64,000 bases of DNA from Jiulongibacter sp966250325 (GTDB lineage Bacteria; Bacteroidota; Bacteroidia; Cytophagales; Spirosomataceae), in contig CBINGY010000014.1 of the NCBI GenBank assembly GCA_966250325.1, positions 1 through 64,000 of the forward strand. Direction: 5' to 3'. Under the pieces are notes generated by a model, which saw nothing but the letters and a program-made list of their open reading frames with translations, ran no database searches and was not told the origin of the DNA. A program made the position numbers and the translations under genes. Below are positions 9,149 to 18,192 of the stretch, in pieces. Each line of letters starts with the position of its first letter. Position 1 is the first letter of the stretch.

Positions 9149-9946
9149 TCAATTTTTATAGTTCTCTATATGTTTTTTTATGTGAGCAATGCGATTGGCA
9201 GGACTTGGATGAGAGCTCATAAACTCATCCCTGTCCATCTGACCGCCACTAGCTTCAGCAAGTATTTCCATCACCTCAATCATAGCATTTGGCTCATAAC
9301 CAGATAATATCAGGTATTTCACACCAAATTCATCAGATTCGAGCTCATCGTCACGTCCATACTTCATCATTTTAACCTGTGCTACATAATTGGCAATCTG
9401 AGCTGTATTGTAACTACCGCTGGCGGCAGTAGCGGCCCCCGCCAGCCCCTGATAGAATTCGCTCTTTGCCATTTGCTGAGAAGAGTGCCTGTGAATCACA
9501 TGTCCGATTTCATGCCCAAGTACACCCGCCAGCTGGTCTTCCGACTTCAATCTGCCCAATAAACCGGCAGTAATAAAAATTTGCCCTCCCGGCAGAGCAA
9601 ATGCATTCACAGTTTCTCCGTCCCGCAATAAATGAAAATCAAATCGGAAAGGATCCTGAATTCCTTTGACTGCGAGATCTTCTTCAAACCTTCGCAACAC
9701 CCGGTTACCTACCTTTTTTACCTGTTGCTGTAACTGATTATCCGGATAAAGCCCTCCGAATTCCCTGGCCATTTCAGGAGCACTCTGAATACCCATTGCC
9801 ACTTCCTGCTCAGGGGTCATACCTACCTGCTGGCTCTCCCCCGTTAGAGGATTCACCTGCGTTTTACCGTAATAACTAATGAGAGCAATAACCGCCATAA
9901 CCAGGCCAAGTATGAATCTCAATTTTAAGCCAGAAGATTGTCGCAT
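9149..9946 (-). CDS. M48-family zinc metalloprotease
   Basis: A Zn-dependent endopeptidase related to BepA/LoiP and Oma1. The ATG at 9946 is preferred over an upstream TTG. A single hydrophobic segment (about residues 8-24) forms a signal anchor. The active site HEIGHVIHRH (about residue 150) gives two Zn ligands and the catalytic Glu, and DDELESDEFGVKYL (about 200) gives the third ligand. Related enzymes act in envelope protein quality control. A TAnnTTTG element lies about 100 bases upstream. Length (265 residues) fits the single-domain M48 group without TPR repeats. Confidence 0.9.
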   Translation of the reverse strand: MRQSSGLKLRFILGLVMAVIALISYYGKTQVNPLTGESQQVGMTPEQEVAMGIQSAPEMAREFGGLYPDNQLQQQVKKVGNRVLRRFEEDLAVKGIQDPFRFDFHLLRDGETVNAFALPGGQIFITAGLLGRLKSEDQLAGVLGHEIGHVIHRHSSQQMAKSEFYQGLAGAATAASGSYNTAQIANYVAQVKMMKYGRDDELESDEFGVKYLILSGYEPNAMIEVMEILAEASGGQMDRDEFMSSHPSPANRIAHIKKHIENYKN

Positions 9947-10043
9947 AATAGTCTGATTCAATTCACGCAGGAAACGACTTTCAATTTTCTAATCCTTTGT
10001 CACACAAACCGTAGTCCATTTGTGAATTCCGTCGTTTTTTCAT

Positions 10044-10051
10044 CAAACTTA
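10044..10051 (-). promoter_or_regulatory. Bacteroidota -7 element for the M48 gene
   Basis: Minus-strand TAAGTTTG matches TAnnTTTG, about 98 bases before the M48 start. The distance is longer than for most genes here, so this one is less certain. Confidence 0.4.
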
Positions 10052-10216
10052 ATTATCTTAAAAATAAATATTTACAATTGGTGCAGATAAATTTATTCGA
10101 AAACAAGACCTCGATTCTTTTGTATCCCATTGCTTCATGAAGTAAATTTGATTTCACTTTTACTCCCGCGTAAAAGAGCAAAACATTGAATCTGTAAGTA
10201 CTTAAACCTCCCGACA

Positions 10217-11203
10217 ATGACTGACTTAGAATTGCGACAAACCGAACCATTACTCATGGAAGACCCCAACCGGTTTGTTATTTTTCCCATTAAACATAGC
10301 GACATATGGTCGTTCTATAAAAATGCTGAAGCCTGTTTCTGGACAGCCGAAGAACTCGATCTCGCACAGGATCTGACGGACTGGGAAAACCTCAACGACG
10401 GGGAAAGACACTTCATTTCTCATGTACTTGCATTCTTTGCAGCCTCCGATGGAATCGTAAATGAAAACCTCGCTGTTGATTTTCTATCTGCTGTGCAATT
10501 TGCCGAAGCCAAATGTTTCTATGGATTTCAAATAGCCATTGAAAATATTCATGCTGAAGTATATTCACTTCTGATTGACACCTATATCAAAGATGCCAAA
10601 GAGCGGGATCGTCTGCTTCATGCCGTGGAGCATATTGATTGTGTGCAAAAGAAAGCCAAATGGGCGATGCGTTGGATTGAAAACGGAAATTTCATTGAAC
10701 GACTCATTGCTTTTGCCGCCGTAGAAGGCATCTTCTTCTCAGGCTCCTTCTGCTCTATTTTCTGGCTAAAGAAAAGAGGACTCATGCCGGGATTATCCTT
10801 TTCCAATGAACTCATTTCCAGGGATGAGGGAATGCACCGTGATTTTGCCTGTTTGCTTTACACAGATCATATTAAGAACAAATTACCCGAAGAGCAAATC
10901 TATACCATCATTAAAGATGCCGTTGAGATTGAGAAGGAATTTGTGAGTGATGCACTCCCGGTTTCACTCATTGGAATGAACTCCGATCTGATGTGTCAGT
11001 ACATTGAATTTGTGGCCGATCACCTTCTGGAGCAGTTGAACCTCGAAAAAGTTTACAATTCGAGCAATCCGTTTGATTTTATGGAGTTAATATCTCTACA
11101 AGGTAAAACCAATTTCTTTGAGAAAAGAGTAGGAGATTACCAGAAAGCGGGTGTGACCTCCGATAAAGAGTCACACACATTCTCGCTGGATGAAGACTTT
11201 TAA
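10217..11203 (+). CDS. nrdB: Class Ia ribonucleotide reductase, beta (radical) subunit
   Basis: Makes the tyrosyl radical that NrdA uses to reduce ribonucleoside diphosphates. First iron ligands are Asp48 (AEELD), Glu109 and His112 in the ENIHAEVY motif, where Tyr116 is the expected radical residue. The second set lies in VEGIFFSGSF and ISRDEGMHRDF. The sequence CFYGFQIAIENIHAEVYSLL closely resembles eukaryotic R2 proteins, as is common in Bacteroidota. At 328 residues the length is normal, and the C-terminal tail (FSLDEDF) is the peptide that docks on NrdA. The gene is convergent with nrdA, which is unusual. Confidence 0.96.
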   Translation: MTDLELRQTEPLLMEDPNRFVIFPIKHSDIWSFYKNAEACFWTAEELDLAQDLTDWENLNDGERHFISHVLAFFAASDGIVNENLAVDFLSAVQFAEAKCFYGFQIAIENIHAEVYSLLIDTYIKDAKERDRLLHAVEHIDCVQKKAKWAMRWIENGNFIERLIAFAAVEGIFFSGSFCSIFWLKKRGLMPGLSFSNELISRDEGMHRDFACLLYTDHIKNKLPEEQIYTIIKDAVEIEKEFVSDALPVSLIGMNSDLMCQYIEFVADHLLEQLNLEKVYNSSNPFDFMELISLQGKTNFFEKRVGDYQKAGVTSDKESHTFSLDEDF

Positions 11204-11231
11204 TAACAGTTTATTTAAGGATCGATAAGTT

Positions 11232-11265
11232 AAAAAGGGGTGGCCATTGGTCACCTCTTTTTTTT
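11232..11265 (+). terminator. Terminator of nrdB
   Basis: AAGGGGTGGCC-ATT-GGTCACCTCTT forms an 11-bp stem with two G-T pairs, followed by a T run. It stops nrdB transcription before the convergent nrdA. Confidence 0.85.
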
Positions 11266-11297
11266 CCTGCCTCATTCTAAACTTCCGTGAAATAGGA

Positions 11298-11321
11298 AGC
11301 CCCACCATTACTGGCGGGGCT
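11298..11321 (-). terminator. Hairpin after nrdA
   Basis: AGCCCCACC / GGCGGGGCT pairs with one mismatch, 30 bases past the nrdA stop. No T run follows on the minus strand, so this is a stable hairpin and only a possible terminator. Confidence 0.35.
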
Positions 11322-11351
11322 GTTAAATATCACACGTAAGAATCGGAATCC

Positions 11352-13829
11352 TCAGGAGCCACACATGACACAGCCTTCCGGATCATCAAGAGAGCATTGC
11401 ATTGCAGCAAACTGTTTCTCCTGTTCAGACTGCTCCTGGTCAAAACTCTCCATCATCTTTTTCTTTTCCTCCTGTTCCTTAGCAAAAGCCTTATAATCCA
11501 ACGGCTTTTCCTCTACCTTTTCATCCTTATTCGTCTCACTTAAAGCCTGCTTGTTTACAGTAAACTTAACGGCGTCTACGGCTGCTTTAGTACGTAGGTA
11601 ATACATTCCGGTTTTAAGACCGGCTTTCCAGGCATAAAAGTGCATAGAAGTGAGTTTACCAAAATTGGCATTCTCCATAAAGATGTTCATGGACTGGCTC
11701 TGGCAAATGAAAGCACCTCTGTCTGCCGCCATGTCAATAATAGTCTTTTGTTTGATCTCCCAGGCAGTTTTATAGAGCTCTTTGAGGTTATCAGGGATTT
11801 CTGCGATGTCTTGAACAGAACCATTGGCCGCTATGAGCTTATTCTTCATCGTATCATTCCAAAGATTGATTTTTACCAGGTCTCTGAGCAAATGCTTGTT
11901 TACGATTGCAAATTCACCCGACAATACCCTTCTGGAATAAATATTTGAGGTGTATGGCTCAAAACATTCATTGTTTCCGAGAATCTGACTTGTGGAAGCA
12001 GTAGGCATAGGTGCCAGAAGCAAGGAATTTCTTACTCCGTTTTTTACTACTTTTTCACGAAGTGCATCCCAATCCCATCTTCCGGAATCTGGCGTTACAC
12101 CCCACATATCAAACTGAAACTGTCCTTCTGAAATAGGAGATCCTTTCCATGTTTCATAAGGCCCTTCTTCTATGGCCATTTCCATGGAAGTCTCCATTGC
12201 GGCATAGTAGATAGTTTCAAAAATATCTTTGTTCAACGTTCTTGCTTCATCAGATTCAAAAGGCATTCTGAGCATAATGAAGGCGTCTGCCAGACCCTGA
12301 ATACCAATACCGATTGGACGGTGACGTTTGTTGCTACGCTCTGCCTCCGGTACGGGATAATAATTAACGTCAATTATCCTGTTGAGGTTACGGGTTACTA
12401 CCTTGGTAATTTCATACAGCTTCTGGTGATCAAACCGGATAGCCTCTCCGTTTGCATCAGTTTCAATGTATTTTGGAAGAGCAATAGAAGCAAGGTTACA
12501 TACAGCCACTTCGTCTTCAGAAGTGTACTCCATGATTTCTGTACAGAGGTTTGAAGACTTTATGGTTCCCAGATTCTTTTGATTCGACTTCTTGTTTGCC
12601 GCGTCTTTATAAAGAATGTAGGGTGTACCTGTTTCAACCTGTGATTCCAGAATTCTAAACCAGAGCTGCTGAGCCTTTACTTTTTTCTTGGCCCTGCCTT
12701 CTCTTTCGTATTTCTCAAAAAGCTTCTCAAATTCATCACCATAGGTATCTGCCAACCCCGGGCACTCATGCGGGCAAAACAGTGACCAGTCTGCATCGGC
12801 TTCTACCCGCTTCATAAATAGGTCTGAAACCCACATGGCGTAGAAAAGATCGCGGGCACGCATTTCTTCCTTGCCGTGATTCTTCTTTAGGTCCAGAAAA
12901 TCTTCAATATCTGCGTGCCAGGGCTCCAGATAAATCGCGAATGAACCTTTTCTTTTACCTCCACCCTGATCCACGTATCTGGCTGTGTCGTTGTAAACAC
13001 GCAGCATAGGTATGATACCATTTGAAGTGCCGTTCGTACCCTTGATATATGAGCCTTTGGCCCGGATATTATGTATTGACAATCCGATTCCACCGGCAGA
13101 CTGCGAAATTTTGGCACATTGCTTCAGGGTATCATATATACCGTCGATACTATCCTCTTTCATGGTGAGCAGGAAGCACGACGAAAGCTGAGGTTTCGGA
13201 GTACCTGCGTTAAAGAGTGTAGGTGTAGCATGGGTAAACCACCGCTCAGACAGCAGATTGTAGGTTTCGATGACCTTGTCAATATCTTCTCCGTGAATAC
13301 CCACGGAAACTCTCATGAGCATGTGCTGGGGGCGTTCAACTATTTTCCCTCCCAGTTTGAGAAGGTATGAACGCTCCAGGGTTTTATACCCGAAATAATC
13401 GTACCCGTAGTCCCTGTCATAGATAATGGTAGAATCAAGCAAAGCCGCGTGTTGCTGTATTACCTTCCAGGTTTCTTTTGCGATGAGAGAGGCGTTCTCT
13501 CCGGTCTTGGGATCAACATACTGATAAAGCATCTTCATGGTACCCGAGAATGATTTCAGGGTATTTTTGTGAAGGTTGCTTATCGCAATTCTGGCTGCCA
13601 GCAAAGCATAATCCGGGTGCTTTGTGGTCATTGATGCGGCCGTCTCGGCAGCAAGATTGTCAAGTTGTGAGGTGGATACACCGTCATAGATTCCGGAAAC
13701 CACTTTCATGGCCACCTCGATCGGCTGCACAAAATTCGGATCAAGACCATAACACAATCTCTCGATCCGTGCGGTGATTTTGTCAAATTTTACCGATTCT
13801 CGACGTCCGTCTCGTTTGATTACATACAT
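11352..13829 (-). CDS. nrdA: Class Ia ribonucleotide reductase, alpha (catalytic) subunit
   Basis: Catalytic subunit converting NDPs to dNDPs. An N-terminal ATP-cone (residues 1-90, MYVIKRDGRRESVKFDKI) senses ATP/dATP. The barrel carries the redox cysteine in PQLSSCFLLTMKEDS, the thiyl Cys in NLCTEIM, its partner in EVAVCNLASIALP, and the radical-transfer tyrosines in GMYYLRTKAA. The C-terminal C-x-x-C (GCVMCGS) accepts electrons from thioredoxin or glutaredoxin. At 825 residues it has a charged linker (about 775-810) before the tail. It is transcribed toward nrdB from an AT-rich upstream region holding DnaA-box-like sites. Confidence 0.96.
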   Translation of the reverse strand: MYVIKRDGRRESVKFDKITARIERLCYGLDPNFVQPIEVAMKVVSGIYDGVSTSQLDNLAAETAASMTTKHPDYALLAARIAISNLHKNTLKSFSGTMKMLYQYVDPKTGENASLIAKETWKVIQQHAALLDSTIIYDRDYGYDYFGYKTLERSYLLKLGGKIVERPQHMLMRVSVGIHGEDIDKVIETYNLLSERWFTHATPTLFNAGTPKPQLSSCFLLTMKEDSIDGIYDTLKQCAKISQSAGGIGLSIHNIRAKGSYIKGTNGTSNGIIPMLRVYNDTARYVDQGGGKRKGSFAIYLEPWHADIEDFLDLKKNHGKEEMRARDLFYAMWVSDLFMKRVEADADWSLFCPHECPGLADTYGDEFEKLFEKYEREGRAKKKVKAQQLWFRILESQVETGTPYILYKDAANKKSNQKNLGTIKSSNLCTEIMEYTSEDEVAVCNLASIALPKYIETDANGEAIRFDHQKLYEITKVVTRNLNRIIDVNYYPVPEAERSNKRHRPIGIGIQGLADAFIMLRMPFESDEARTLNKDIFETIYYAAMETSMEMAIEEGPYETWKGSPISEGQFQFDMWGVTPDSGRWDWDALREKVVKNGVRNSLLLAPMPTASTSQILGNNECFEPYTSNIYSRRVLSGEFAIVNKHLLRDLVKINLWNDTMKNKLIAANGSVQDIAEIPDNLKELYKTAWEIKQKTIIDMAADRGAFICQSQSMNIFMENANFGKLTSMHFYAWKAGLKTGMYYLRTKAAVDAVKFTVNKQALSETNKDEKVEEKPLDYKAFAKEQEEKKKMMESFDQEQSEQEKQFAAMQCSLDDPEGCVMCGS

Positions 13830-13982
13830 ACGGCAAATACAATTTAAGGGTTCAGAGTACAGATTCCAGTTGTGGTCAAAAAAGACGATATTTTTTGAGC
13901 CGGGAATTCAAAATTAACACAGACTTAACATCAAAAAAAAGCCTGAAAACACTTGCTTTTTTCATTCTTCGAGAATTTTACA

Positions 13983-14001
13983 AGCTTAAGTTTTTTAAGC
14001 T
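13983..14001. repeat. Inverted repeat AGCTTAA-N5-TTAAGCT
   Basis: Perfect 7-base arms around GTTTT, inside the nrdA upstream region. It could be an operator or a cruciform-prone site; the role is unknown. Confidence 0.55.
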
Positions 14002-14177
14002 GCACTTTGTCAGCACTTTACTTTTTTTCAATCATTAGAAAAATACTATTCAAAAGTTATCCACAAAAAAAATGACGTATTTTGAGACTTTTCCACAGCG
14101 ACATACGAACAACAACTTAGCCTAGTATATACGCATTTTGAATTGTTGCAAGCTTAAAAATAAGGGATTACGTTTAG

Positions 14178-14201
14178 AATTTTCAAAACTTTTTGAAAAT
14201 T
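14178..14201. repeat. 24-base AT-rich palindrome
   Basis: AATTTTCAAAA and TTTTGAAAATT form perfect 11-base arms around a 2-base centre. It lies between the two outer groups of DnaA-box-like sites and after the thiamine pyrophosphokinase stop. With no GC stem it is unlikely to be a terminator. Confidence 0.6.
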
Positions 14202-14242
14202 ATTTAGAAGAATGTCGAAATATATGTGGAAAACTTATCCCC

Positions 14243-14917
14243 TCAATCTGTACATTCCATCAATAGAAGCTCTCCGCTGAGAAAACTCACTTTTATTATT
14301 CCGTCCGTCTTTACTTCATTACTGTTTCCGAGTCTTACTCCCACTTCTAGGCTTTCTACCTGCAGAGGATAAAGAAGGTTTTCAGTAACAATGCCGGAGG
14401 CCTTACTCACAGGCAAAAGAGAGATAGGCGTGCCGGCCTTATACCACTTTTCAAAAACCGAAGGCTCGGGTAGCAAAGGAAATATTTTTGAATGGTCATC
14501 GAGCATCACCAGCTTGATCTTTTCCTTGTATTTGAGAATATTCATCAGGTTTGCCAGGGTATGATCCATCCTCTTGCCGGTGGCCCAGACAATATTAACT
14601 GCGGGGAAACCCCGGGAAATCAGAAATTCTATACCTTTTTCAAAATCCGTTTTGTTCTGATCAGGCTCATGAATGATCTCAACAGGAAACTGTTTTTCAA
14701 AAATTTCCTTTTCCGACACCTCGTTGCGATCAAAATCTCCCAGCACCACGTCAAACTTAATCCCAAGATTCATCACTCTTCTAACGGCACCATCTAGTAC
14801 CACAATAAACGGCGACCACTCCAACAGCTCTCCCAAAAGCTCTGAACTACACTCGGCTCCGTTTGCAATCAGTAAAGCGGGCTCCTGTTTCTCACGTACA
14901 ATATGATGCGATGACAT
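14243..14917 (-). CDS. Thiamine pyrophosphokinase
   Basis: Transfers pyrophosphate from ATP to thiamine to make the cofactor thiamine diphosphate, in the cytoplasm. The catalytic domain shows LLIANGAE, the metal-binding VLGDFDRNE, the DQNKTDFEKG motif and ATGKRMDHTLANL, all in family order. The C-terminal beta domain (about 150-224) includes SGIVTENLLYPL, which binds thiamine. At 224 residues it has the normal size. No thiamine biosynthesis genes or TPP riboswitch lie nearby, suggesting a housekeeping or salvage role. The gene symbol could be thiN or tnr3-like, so I leave it blank. Confidence 0.9.
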   Translation of the reverse strand: MSSHHIVREKQEPALLIANGAECSSELLGELLEWSPFIVVLDGAVRRVMNLGIKFDVVLGDFDRNEVSEKEIFEKQFPVEIIHEPDQNKTDFEKGIEFLISRGFPAVNIVWATGKRMDHTLANLMNILKYKEKIKLVMLDDHSKIFPLLPEPSVFEKWYKAGTPISLLPVSKASGIVTENLLYPLQVESLEVGVRLGNSNEVKTDGIIKVSFLSGELLLMECTD

Positions 14918-14940
14918 ACTCTGTGTTTATGGAAAGTATT

Positions 14941-14973
14941 AAAAAAATGCCTCCGGGCCTTAGCTCCGGAGGC
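14941..14973 (-). terminator. Terminator of the lolA-like gene
   Basis: GCCTCCGG / CCGGAGGC forms an 8-bp perfect stem with a 9-base loop. On the minus strand it is followed by a seven-T run. It lies between the LolA-like stop and the thiamine pyrophosphokinase start. Confidence 0.88.
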
Positions 14974-14997
14974 AGAAATTTTCATAATAGAGCGTAA

Positions 14998-15639
14998 TCA
15001 GCGAAGATCCACTACTTCCACTCCCGGATATTTCGAGGTATTGAAAGTGAAAAAATTATCCGCCAGAGCCACATTCGGGGTAAACTGAAGAATATCGAAC
15101 ACAGTGTAGCCACCACTGTTATCCCAAAGTTTCCATTGTTTGATTTCTTTATTGGCCTTATTCACTGATATTTCAACCTTTTTGACATTTCCGCTTTTCG
15201 AAGGAACCAGTTCCACTACATCACATTTCACCCCGTTTACTACCTTCTCACCTTTGTAAGAATACTTGTAGCCTTTCTTGTAAATACTGTAAATATTAGC
15301 AGGCGAAAATTCAGAGTCGGCACTTTGATCATACTCAGTTACATTAACTTCATTTGTTTCTTTCACAAACGAGTAAATTTCTTTCCCGTTGTTGTAGATT
15401 TCCTGCCCCACCATATTGAGCTTGAATTTAACTCCCTTCACAGCAATATCCCCCACGCGTTTTCTTCCGGGCTTACCGGCAGAGTTAACCGGCGTATAGG
15501 CGAAATCTGCTTTAAACGTCTTCAGGGCCTTGTATTTGGCACTCATGCCATCCAGAACAGACCCTGCACGTGAATCCTGAGCCAGCGAAAAGCTTGTAAA
15601 TGCTAAAAGGGTAACTACTAAAAAAATGTATTTCTTCAT
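14998..15639 (-). CDS. LolA-like outer-membrane lipoprotein carrier
   Basis: A periplasmic chaperone that would ferry lipoproteins from the inner to the outer membrane. The ATG at 15639 starts a clean signal peptide (MKKYIFLVVTLLAFTSFSLA); an upstream start would add 11 residues without function. The mature part (about 190 residues) has the half-barrel pattern of LolA: YKALKTFKADFAYT, then VGDIAVKGVKFKLNM, QEIYNNGKEIYSFVKETNEV and DVVELVPSKSG. It is adjacent to ftsK, an arrangement also seen for lolA in other bacteria. A TAnnTTTG element lies about 60 bases upstream. Confidence 0.85.
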   Translation of the reverse strand: MKKYIFLVVTLLAFTSFSLAQDSRAGSVLDGMSAKYKALKTFKADFAYTPVNSAGKPGRKRVGDIAVKGVKFKLNMVGQEIYNNGKEIYSFVKETNEVNVTEYDQSADSEFSPANIYSIYKKGYKYSYKGEKVVNGVKCDVVELVPSKSGNVKKVEISVNKANKEIKQWKLWDNSGGYTVFDILQFTPNVALADNFFTFNTSKYPGVEVVDLR

Positions 15640-15696
15640 AAACTGTACGCTTCTAAAATTCAGGGCTCTCATTTATCATATGCTCTGAATTTGACA

Positions 15697-15704
15697 CAAA
15701 AATA
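15697..15704 (-). promoter_or_regulatory. Bacteroidota -7 element for the lolA-like gene
   Basis: Minus-strand TATTTTTG matches TAnnTTTG, 58 bases before the chosen start. It lies in the 111-base gap after ftsK, so lolA probably has its own promoter. Confidence 0.5.
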
Positions 15705-15750
15705 ACCAATAAGTTTATCTGCTCTCAGTTAACAAAGTATTAATCGACAA

Positions 15751-18192
15751 TCAGCCTCTTAAGTTCCTTAAAATTTCTTCCAGGTGTTCCATGTCTTTGA
15801 TCAATACTTCACGGGCTTTACTTCCCTCAAATGGCCCTACAATACCGGCGGCCTCCAGCTGATCTACGATTCTTCCGGCCCGATTGTACCCCAGCTTCAT
15901 TTTTCGCTGAATGAGGGAGGTACTGCCCTGCTGAAAGGTCACTAATAATCTGGCGGCATCTTCAAAGAGTGGATCCAGGTCGCTCAGATCTACATCCAGA
16001 GCGTCTGGCTCGTCATCTCCGTAATATTCAGGCAAAGGATAAGCCTGATCATACCCCCTTTGTTCGCCGATGAAGTCGCAGATACCATCCACTTCGGGTG
16101 TATCCACAAAAGGACATTGCAGACGTACCATATCAGAGCCCATCGAGAGAAGCATATCTCCGTTCCCAACGAGCTGCTCAGCACCTCCCGTATCCAGAAT
16201 AGTTCTTGAGTCTACCTTGGCAGTTACTTTAAATGAAAGTCTCGCCGGAAAATTTGCTTTAATGAGACCCGTAATGACGTTAACAGAAGGACGCTGGGTA
16301 GCTACAATCAAATGTATCCCGATAGCCCTTGCCAATTGAGCAAGACGGGCTATAGGCTGCTCCACTTCTTTTCCGGCAGTCATCATAAGATCGGCCAGCT
16401 CGTCTATCACTAGTACAATATAGGGAAGGTACCTATGCCCCTTTTCAGGATTAAGTTTGCGTTTCGTGAATTTGGCATTGTACTCTCTGATATTCCTTAC
16501 ACCGGCATCTTTGAGCAGATTATACCGGTTATCCATCTCTATACACAGCGAATTAAGGGTATAGATCACCTTTTTTGTATCGGTGATGATGGCATCTTCG
16601 GCATTTGGCAAAGTAGCCAGGAAATGACGTTCAATTTTATTAAAAAGAGAAAGCTCCACCTTCTTGGGATCTACCATCACAAATTTCACCTCAGCAGGGT
16701 GCTTTTTGTAAAGAAGTGACGCCAGCAACACATTAATCCCTACCGATTTCCCCTGCCCGGTAGCACCGGCCATAAGCAGGTGGGGCATTTTCGCCAGGTC
16801 ACTGATGAAGATCTCGTTGGAAATAGTTTTTCCCAACACGATCGGTAATTCATACGAGCTTCGCTGAAACTTTTCACTGGCAAACACCGATTTGATTGAA
16901 ACCAGCTCACGGTTTTTATTTGGTACTTCAATACCTATTGTACCTTTTCCAGGCATAGGAGCAATAATCCTGATTCCCAAGGCAGCCAGATTGAGGGCAA
17001 TATCATCTTCCAGGTTTTTGATTTTGGAAATCCTGACACCGGCCTCTGGAACAATTTCATAGAGCGTTACCGTAGGGCCAATGGTCGCCTTTATGGACGA
17101 AATACCGATAGAGAAATTACGCATGGTTTCCACGATATTCCTTTTATTAGCCTCCAGTTCTTCCTTTGACACATCGGCCTGATTTCCCTGATGATCATTA
17201 AGTAAGCTTACCGGCGGATAGATGTAGGAGCCTAAATCAAGTTTAGGGTCATAGGGCCCAAACTCCTCCAGATCCTTTTCACTTTCGGCTTCATCATCAA
17301 TCAGAAAACTTGGTGGTGCGTCATTTTTTTCTACTTCCAACTCCAGTTCACCACCTTGTGATTGAGCAAGGTCAAGTTCAGGCTCTTCCTCATCAAAAGG
17401 ATAGCCCTGCTCCTCAATTTCAAAGTCAATACCCCCTTTAAATGGCTCCTGAGGTTCGGTTTCTCCTGCACTAAAATTATCTTTTACTGTGCGATGAAAA
17501 ATGGAATCCTCCTCTTCCGGCAGGTCATTAGGTTGTTCAGCTTCTTCCGGAGATTTTTTTCTGAGAAAATAATCGTCAATCTGAGTGAGTCCATGGAAAA
17601 AAACCAGCCATAAAAACAAAATAAGAAGAATTAACAGAATACTACCCCAGCCCAAAACGTGATCGAGAAGTTCATTGAGTTCATAACCGAGACCTCCACT
17701 GGTACGGCCATCACCAAACCCGAAATGAAAGACGAAATAGCCCAGAAATAGCGAGACAAAAAGCACATAGAATAGTGTGCCCTTTGAAAACCGGTTTAGA
17801 TTAACGGAGAACAGATCTTGCTGAAAAATAAGACGGAAAGCTGAAAGAAAGATTAAGGGTACTAATCCAAAGGCCGAGATGCCAAACCAGCGAAAAATAA
17901 AGAAATGGGAAATAAAGGCCCCGGTGACTCCTAAAGCATTCTGAGCTTTCTTGTGTGCCGGATCTATAGCAGATTGAAAGTTGTGTTGTACTAAATCCTG
18001 ATCGGCATCGCCTGTAAAAAGATAGGATACAAATGATACTACCAGCACGATAGAAACAACAAGAAAAAAAACACCGGCAATAAGTCTCCATTGCTCTCCG
18101 GATAACTTCATTCCGGAACCGACAGGATTTCTTTCTACCTGAGCTTTACGATGATTGACCGCGGTCTTCTTCTTACGGAAGGTCTTTGCCAT
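15751..18192 (-). CDS. ftsK: DNA translocase FtsK/SpoIIIE
   Basis: A septal DNA pump that clears chromosome ends during division and activates dimer resolution. Four or so transmembrane segments fill residues 35-210, followed by an acidic Glu/Asp-rich linker (about 215-330) much shorter than in E. coli. The motor has a Walker A GATGQGKSVG (about 476), the Walker B-like VLVIDELADLMM (about 597) and the IGIHLIVATQRPSVNVITG stretch. The C-terminal gamma winged-helix domain (GSTSLIQRKMKLGYNRAGR) would read the orienting sequence. At 813 residues it is a normal Bacteroidota FtsK. The divergent neighbour is the second susC. Confidence 0.96.
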   Translation of the reverse strand: MAKTFRKKKTAVNHRKAQVERNPVGSGMKLSGEQWRLIAGVFFLVVSIVLVVSFVSYLFTGDADQDLVQHNFQSAIDPAHKKAQNALGVTGAFISHFFIFRWFGISAFGLVPLIFLSAFRLIFQQDLFSVNLNRFSKGTLFYVLFVSLFLGYFVFHFGFGDGRTSGGLGYELNELLDHVLGWGSILLILLILFLWLVFFHGLTQIDDYFLRKKSPEEAEQPNDLPEEEDSIFHRTVKDNFSAGETEPQEPFKGGIDFEIEEQGYPFDEEEPELDLAQSQGGELELEVEKNDAPPSFLIDDEAESEKDLEEFGPYDPKLDLGSYIYPPVSLLNDHQGNQADVSKEELEANKRNIVETMRNFSIGISSIKATIGPTVTLYEIVPEAGVRISKIKNLEDDIALNLAALGIRIIAPMPGKGTIGIEVPNKNRELVSIKSVFASEKFQRSSYELPIVLGKTISNEIFISDLAKMPHLLMAGATGQGKSVGINVLLASLLYKKHPAEVKFVMVDPKKVELSLFNKIERHFLATLPNAEDAIITDTKKVIYTLNSLCIEMDNRYNLLKDAGVRNIREYNAKFTKRKLNPEKGHRYLPYIVLVIDELADLMMTAGKEVEQPIARLAQLARAIGIHLIVATQRPSVNVITGLIKANFPARLSFKVTAKVDSRTILDTGGAEQLVGNGDMLLSMGSDMVRLQCPFVDTPEVDGICDFIGEQRGYDQAYPLPEYYGDDEPDALDVDLSDLDPLFEDAARLLVTFQQGSTSLIQRKMKLGYNRAGRIVDQLEAAGIVGPFEGSKAREVLIKDMEHLEEILRNLRG

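Larger units (their letters stand above)
13830..14242. other. AT-rich intergenic region before nrdA with DnaA-box-like sites
   Basis: This 413-base gap has no convincing open frame. It contains a perfect DnaA-box consensus TTATCCACA (14057-14065), TTTTCCACA on the plus strand (14089-14097) and again on the minus strand (14225-14233), and a weaker TTATCCCCT (14235-14243). It also holds inverted repeats at 13983-14001 and 14178-14201, an A/T-rich repeat pair near 13933-13962, and two copies of CAAGCTTAA (13981, 14149). Two readings are open: a DnaA-responsive nrdA control region, as known for E. coli nrdAB, or a replication origin. No dnaA, dnaN, gidA or similar marker gene is in view. Confidence 0.5.

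Noticed and set aside
10053..10250. A 65-codon minus-strand open frame upstream of nrdB
   Set aside because: It overlaps the nrdB start, has no recognisable protein features, and lies in leader sequence.
14243..14917. A TPP riboswitch near thiamine pyrophosphokinase
   Set aside because: The gap upstream of the gene is only about 80 bases, filled by the lolA terminator, and shows no THI-box sequences.
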